Positions 7,171 to 11,139 of a stretch of DNA of 11,139 bases are shown here, in pieces. Under the pieces are notes generated by a model. It was given only the letters and a program-made list of their open reading frames with translations, made no database searches and was not told where the DNA came from. The DNA comes from Smittium mucronatum (lineage: Eukaryota > Kickxellomycota > Harpellomycetes > Harpellales > Legeriomycetaceae), in the NCBI GenBank assembly GCA_001953115.1, contig LSSL01000048.1, positions 1 through 11,139 on the forward strand. The letters are read 5' to 3'. Both the position numbers and the translations under genes were made by a program. Each line of letters opens with the position of its first letter. Within the stretch, counting starts at the first letter, position 1.

Positions 7171-9166
7171 TTAGCAAAAAATATACAGATTTTAAAACAA
7201 CTGCAAAAATAGACGGGTTTTTAATTCCATTTTCATTTTCAGCGAATGGATTCACTGGTTAAATTTATCTTTGATCTATGAATATTACCAGCAAATAGAC
7301 GTATTCAGTCTATACTATATTCATTTAACTGTTTATTATAATCAAAATTGAAGAAATGTCATAATGACCCTAGTTTTAATTAAAATTTATTTCGGTTGAT
7401 GAAAATTAATATTACTTATTGAAATATAGATAGAAAATAGTGGTTTTGATTTTGATTTTTCTTTTAAAAAACTTAATTAGATTGAGTCAAACAAGATTAT
7501 CTTCGAAAAAACTTTCAAAAGTACTCAGAAATATACTTAACCAAATTAAAAGCTGTTTTATTTATCGAAAATAAGATATTATAAAAAAACAGTATAATAT
7601 ATTTTAGAAAAGACAAAAAAATAGTGGAATCCGTATCAAAATAAAAGAATGATTAGAGAATAAACTTTAAATAGATTTCAAAGCGATTGAGGTACCAAAT
7701 TATCTTCAATTCTTTACAAAGGTTAAATTTTTTACAGTTGTTTAAAGTTTTTATTTTATGTTCACGCATTATTATTCTATTAGCATTTAATTGGGATATA
7801 AAGGGTATTCTTTATTAGAAACTTTATACATATTTTTTTTATTTTTTTAGTAAGATGAGAGATTAATCTATTTAATAAAAGAGGAATTTTTATAAGTTTT
7901 TTTCGTTATATTATATTTCTAATGCTCTGAAACCCCCCCCCCCCTAGAGATATCATTTCGTTTTTATTATTCTATTTATCATTAAAACTACAATCAAAAT
8001 CACAATCACAATCTAATAAAATACTAATGCATATTATTTCGAAATTTGGGTTAATTGAGGTATTTTTTATTGCCTTTCTTTATCTTTTACACGTATTTTG
8101 GAAAAAAAATCAGAAAAATACTCAAAAAAAAAAAAAATTTTAAAAGCAAACCAACTTTAGTTAAGTGAATTTTAAAAATAATATAAACATTTCCCACTCA
8201 TATAAACTATGAAAACCATTAATACTTTCTTATTAAAATCCAAGCCGTAATTTATTGGCATTATAACTAATTGCGGTAAAATTCAATCATAATTATATGT
8301 GTCTTTAATATGATTTAATACACCTACTTATAAATTTCAATGCTATTTATACATACAAGACGTTTATTTTAATAAAAAAAGAAATTTCAAACATTCCAGG
8401 AAGGGTTATGGATCTCTATATTTAGTATTTTAAAGCCTCAAATGTACATTTTTTTTGGAAAACCAGCTACTTAAGAATCCAGGAAGCGGTATAATCATAA
8501 AATAAATTATTAGTTATGTTGGAGTGTTAATATTTATCTGATTCATGTTTAATACTGATTATTGAGATATATCTCTAATCTTCTTCAAATGATTATAATA
8601 AATTTTGAATTAATAAAAATGTTAAAAAAACCAACCTTTCAAAAGTTGTCAAAAAAGTATAATCTGATTGTAGCATTTATAGTTAAAGTATGTATAGATG
8701 GAAATTTTTTTAAATTGGTTTTTATAACTTTTTATTTACTTTAAAATAAAAAAATGTATAGATAGAAAATTGAAATTCAGAAATTATTTATCTCATCGAT
8801 AAATTGAATCATCTAAACTAATAACATTTATCAATATAGTATTGTTTAGTTCAATATAATTAATCTTTTTTTAAAAGAAAAAAAACCCGCAAAACACTAT
8901 TTTCTATCTGTATTTAGTTTAGTGTATTAATTTTCATAAACAAAATAAATTTTAAATAAAATTGGAGTCATTATGATGTTTCTCCAATTCGATAATAATA
9001 ACCAGTTAAATGAATATAGTATAGACTGAATACACCTATTTACTGGCACTATTTATAGATAAACGATAAATTTAACCAGTGAATCAATTCGCTGAAAATG
9101 AAAATGGAATTAAAAACCCGACTATTTTTGCAATTATTTTAAAATCTGTATATTTTTTTTATGTAA
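7171..9166. repeat. 2.0-kb element with long inverted repeats (arms about 324 bp)
   Basis: The left arm 7171-7494 and the reverse complement of 8842-9166 align end to end. The outer ~215 bp agree at nearly 90% by eye, sharing blocks such as GGGTTTTTAATTCCATTTTC and GTATTCAGTCTATACTATAT. The inner ~110 bp are less similar but still colinear (TAGATAGAAAATAGTG). The loop of about 1.35 kb has no coding frame that can be supported; a 60-codon frame at 8562-8744 starts with TTG. No target-site duplication is evident. The structure fits a foldback or long-TIR non-autonomous transposon, or two opposed copies of a dispersed repeat. Confidence 0.85.
7933..7945. repeat. C13 homopolymer
   Basis: Thirteen consecutive C's in DNA where C or G runs above four are almost absent. 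It lies in the loop of the 2.0-kb inverted repeat. Confidence 0.95.
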
Positions 9167-10134
9167 ATACTTAATCTTATAATGGAATGATTAATCGGAA
9201 AAAAGAAAGCTGTATGATATCTCAATTATTTTATCGAATTACTATCTTCAAATTCTAAAAAGAAAAATCACTACTCAAATAATATATCCCAGTTTTTTCA
9301 GTTGAGGAAATCTTTTTTTTTTTACTTTATAGAAATTTTTTAGGGGAAATTTTTTGTTTAGATAATAATGAATAAGTTTTTTTTTTACTCATTTTTATTT
9401 CACTTAAAGCCTTAATAAAATATATGGGAAAATAATTTTTAGAAAAATAAATTAAAGTTAATATTAACTGCTAAAATTTATACTAAAATACAAATATATA
9501 ACAGAAGTTAGACGGCTAGTTTCATAACAAAAAATATATATTGAAGTCGACTAAAAATATAATTAAGCTCTATTTTCTGTTAATAGATGTAATACTAAAT
9601 CTAATTCATGTTAAGAAATAATCTCTTAATATAAAATTAAAAAATTATTTGAAACCACCTATCTTTCAATTAAAATATTAAAAATTAGTAATAATTAAAG
9701 TGAAATTCTACTCAAACATATGGTTAGCTTACCAAGCCCTCACAAAGAATACATTTATATTTTGGTATTCACTTATTTTAAACCACTTTAATTTAGATCA
9801 CTAAATTTGTCCATATTTTAAAGTTTTTTGTGATTTACGGCATTTTTTATAATTTCCTTTTTCAATTTCTATACTATCAATCCAAATTTTCTGATAATAT
9901 TTGCTAAAAAACAGTATATCCTTGTGAGAAAATCTTGAATATTTTAGTTTAAAATTTTATTATTTAGAACTATTAACAGCAAAAAAAATTACCTGATAGT
10001 GCTTTAATTAAATTTTTTTATTTAATGAAAACACAAATAATCTTCATAAAATATTTATGTTTTTTGATAGAAAAAGAAAAAAATCATAAATTAATAGCCA
10101 GATTTATTAAAATAATTGATATAAATATATTTTC
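9167..10134. other. AT-rich spacer between the two inverted repeats
   Basis: No gene or RNA is seen. An ATG frame of 67 codons begins at 10025 but is made largely of Ile, Lys and Phe and runs into the arm of the next inverted repeat, so it is treated as chance. Confidence 0.65.
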
Positions 10135-10797
10135 AAAAATATTTATATACAAAAATACGTGTTTTTACAAAAAATTAGGCTACTATACACAAAATATGCG
10201 GTTATACACAAATTTTTTTGGCCAATAAAACACCTTAAATATTCCGTATTTATACACAAAATACAATTTCTATTTTTATTTGATCGTTATGTTTAAAAAA
10301 GTTATTTCTATAGCGATAAATTATTACAACGCTACTAAATTTGGGTTTGTCTGGATGCAGAAAATTCATTATAAAAATTTCCGCACAATCAATTAGGAAA
10401 TTTTAAAGTATTAATTGAACCGCATTTATCTAAAATAAAATCCCATATACATCTAAGGTGGTTATAATCGGTAATTTGGATGCAAAAATTCTTTTTTTGG
10501 TGCATAAAAATTATGAAATCTATTGAATAAAACTTTAAATAGCCATAAACAGTATTGAATGTCGGCTTGGCTTATTATTTTATAGATAAAATAGTCTGGC
10601 ATAAAAAAGAATCAGAATAATAATTAATTTAAAAAACTTTCAAATAAAAAGATGTTTTATGTTTTGTGTTTTGTGAAAATACGGAGTATTTAAGGGGTTT
10701 TATTGGCCAAAAAAATTTTTTTGTGTATAACCGCATATTTTGTGTATAGTAGCCTAATTTTTTGTAAAAACACGTATTTTTGTATATAAATATTTTT
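10135..10797. repeat. 663-bp element with ~126-bp terminal inverted repeats
   Basis: The left arm 10135-10260 matches the reverse complement of 10669-10797. The outer 78 bp (10135-10212 against 10720-10797) are identical. Further in there is a 4-bp A-run length difference and a few substitutions, and similarity fades inside the CCGTATTT block. The ~408-bp interior has no coding frame but a repeated TGGATGCA near 10354 and 10478. No clear target-site duplication is seen. Size and structure resemble a MITE. Confidence 0.88.
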
Positions 10798-11139
10798 TCC
10801 TAAATCTATAATTATAAACAGTTCTTATACAAAAAAAAAGATATCAAAAATTATTAAAATTAACCTGTTTTATTAATTAAATTTTTTTTTTATTAATTTC
10901 GGAATTTTTAATTGTGTTTTTTGTAAAAATTTTATCTATTTTTATTTAAATGATTTAAAATATTTTTACAGTCAAAATAACTATATTAGTATATATTTTT
11001 ACCTATTACTTTTTGTAGACGATTATTTATTTTTATATTATACTTGAAATTTTTTTGATAGATATAAGCTGATTTGATGTAATAAAGCCTTTATTTGCTA
11101 CTAATTTTATTATTATATTATATATATATATATATATAT
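10798..11139. other. AT-rich tail ending in (TA)n
   Basis: No gene is visible. The final 21 bp (11119-11139) are an uninterrupted TA microsatellite, a likely assembly break. Confidence 0.75.

Noticed and set aside
8562..8744. 60-codon plus frame in the loop of the 2.0-kb inverted repeat
   Set aside because: It starts with TTG, has composition expected from AT-rich DNA and no recognised transposase motif.
10025..10228. 67-codon ATG frame entering the left arm of the 663-bp element
   Set aside because: It is Ile/Lys/Phe-rich, spans the element border and is of a length that chance can produce here.

Overview
The window is nuclear DNA of a eukaryote. The first 2.7 kb holds one minus-strand protein gene broken by six short GT...AG introns of 96-164 bp. 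These have T-rich 3' ends and, in places, yeast-like TACTAA(C/A) branch sites. There are no bacterial or viral genes, rRNA, tRNA or CRISPR. The lineage cannot be fixed from one conserved gene. Moderate-GC exons beside a very AT-rich gene-free block fit an AT-rich fungus, protist or small parasitic eukaryote. Both window ends are simple repeats (A17 at the start, (TA)n at the end), as expected if assembly stopped there.

Positions 29-2714 (minus) carry a complete gene for a nonaspanin, the TM9SF2/TM9SF4/EMP70 branch of the TM9 superfamily. Joining seven exons gives 618 codons from a signal-peptide start to a C-terminal K-V-D COPI-type Golgi retention signal. Exon boundaries were set by keeping the reading frame and the family's residue spacing. 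One intron (1882-1977) is in frame and stop-free, so a simple ORF caller would read through it. Another (1030-1193) is open over most of its length and offers competing acceptors.

Positions 2715-2813 are a short probable promoter. Positions 2814-3600 are richer in GC than what follows and hold an unrecognised 77-codon minus-strand frame that could be a terminal exon or a decayed gene. Near 3511-3533 and 3782-3830 there are compact palindromes containing CG dinucleotides.

From about 3.6 kb to the end the DNA is extremely AT-rich and I see no convincing gene. Its structure is: a diverged direct duplication with short basic open frames (4255-4670); a 2.0-kb inverted repeat with ~324-bp arms (7171-7494 and 8842-9166) around a loop with a C13 tract; and a 663-bp inverted repeat (10135-10797) whose outermost 78 bp are identical between arms. 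The two inverted repeats look like foldback or MITE-type elements of different ages, but no transposase is visible. Nothing in the desert has an evident functional link to the TM9SF gene.
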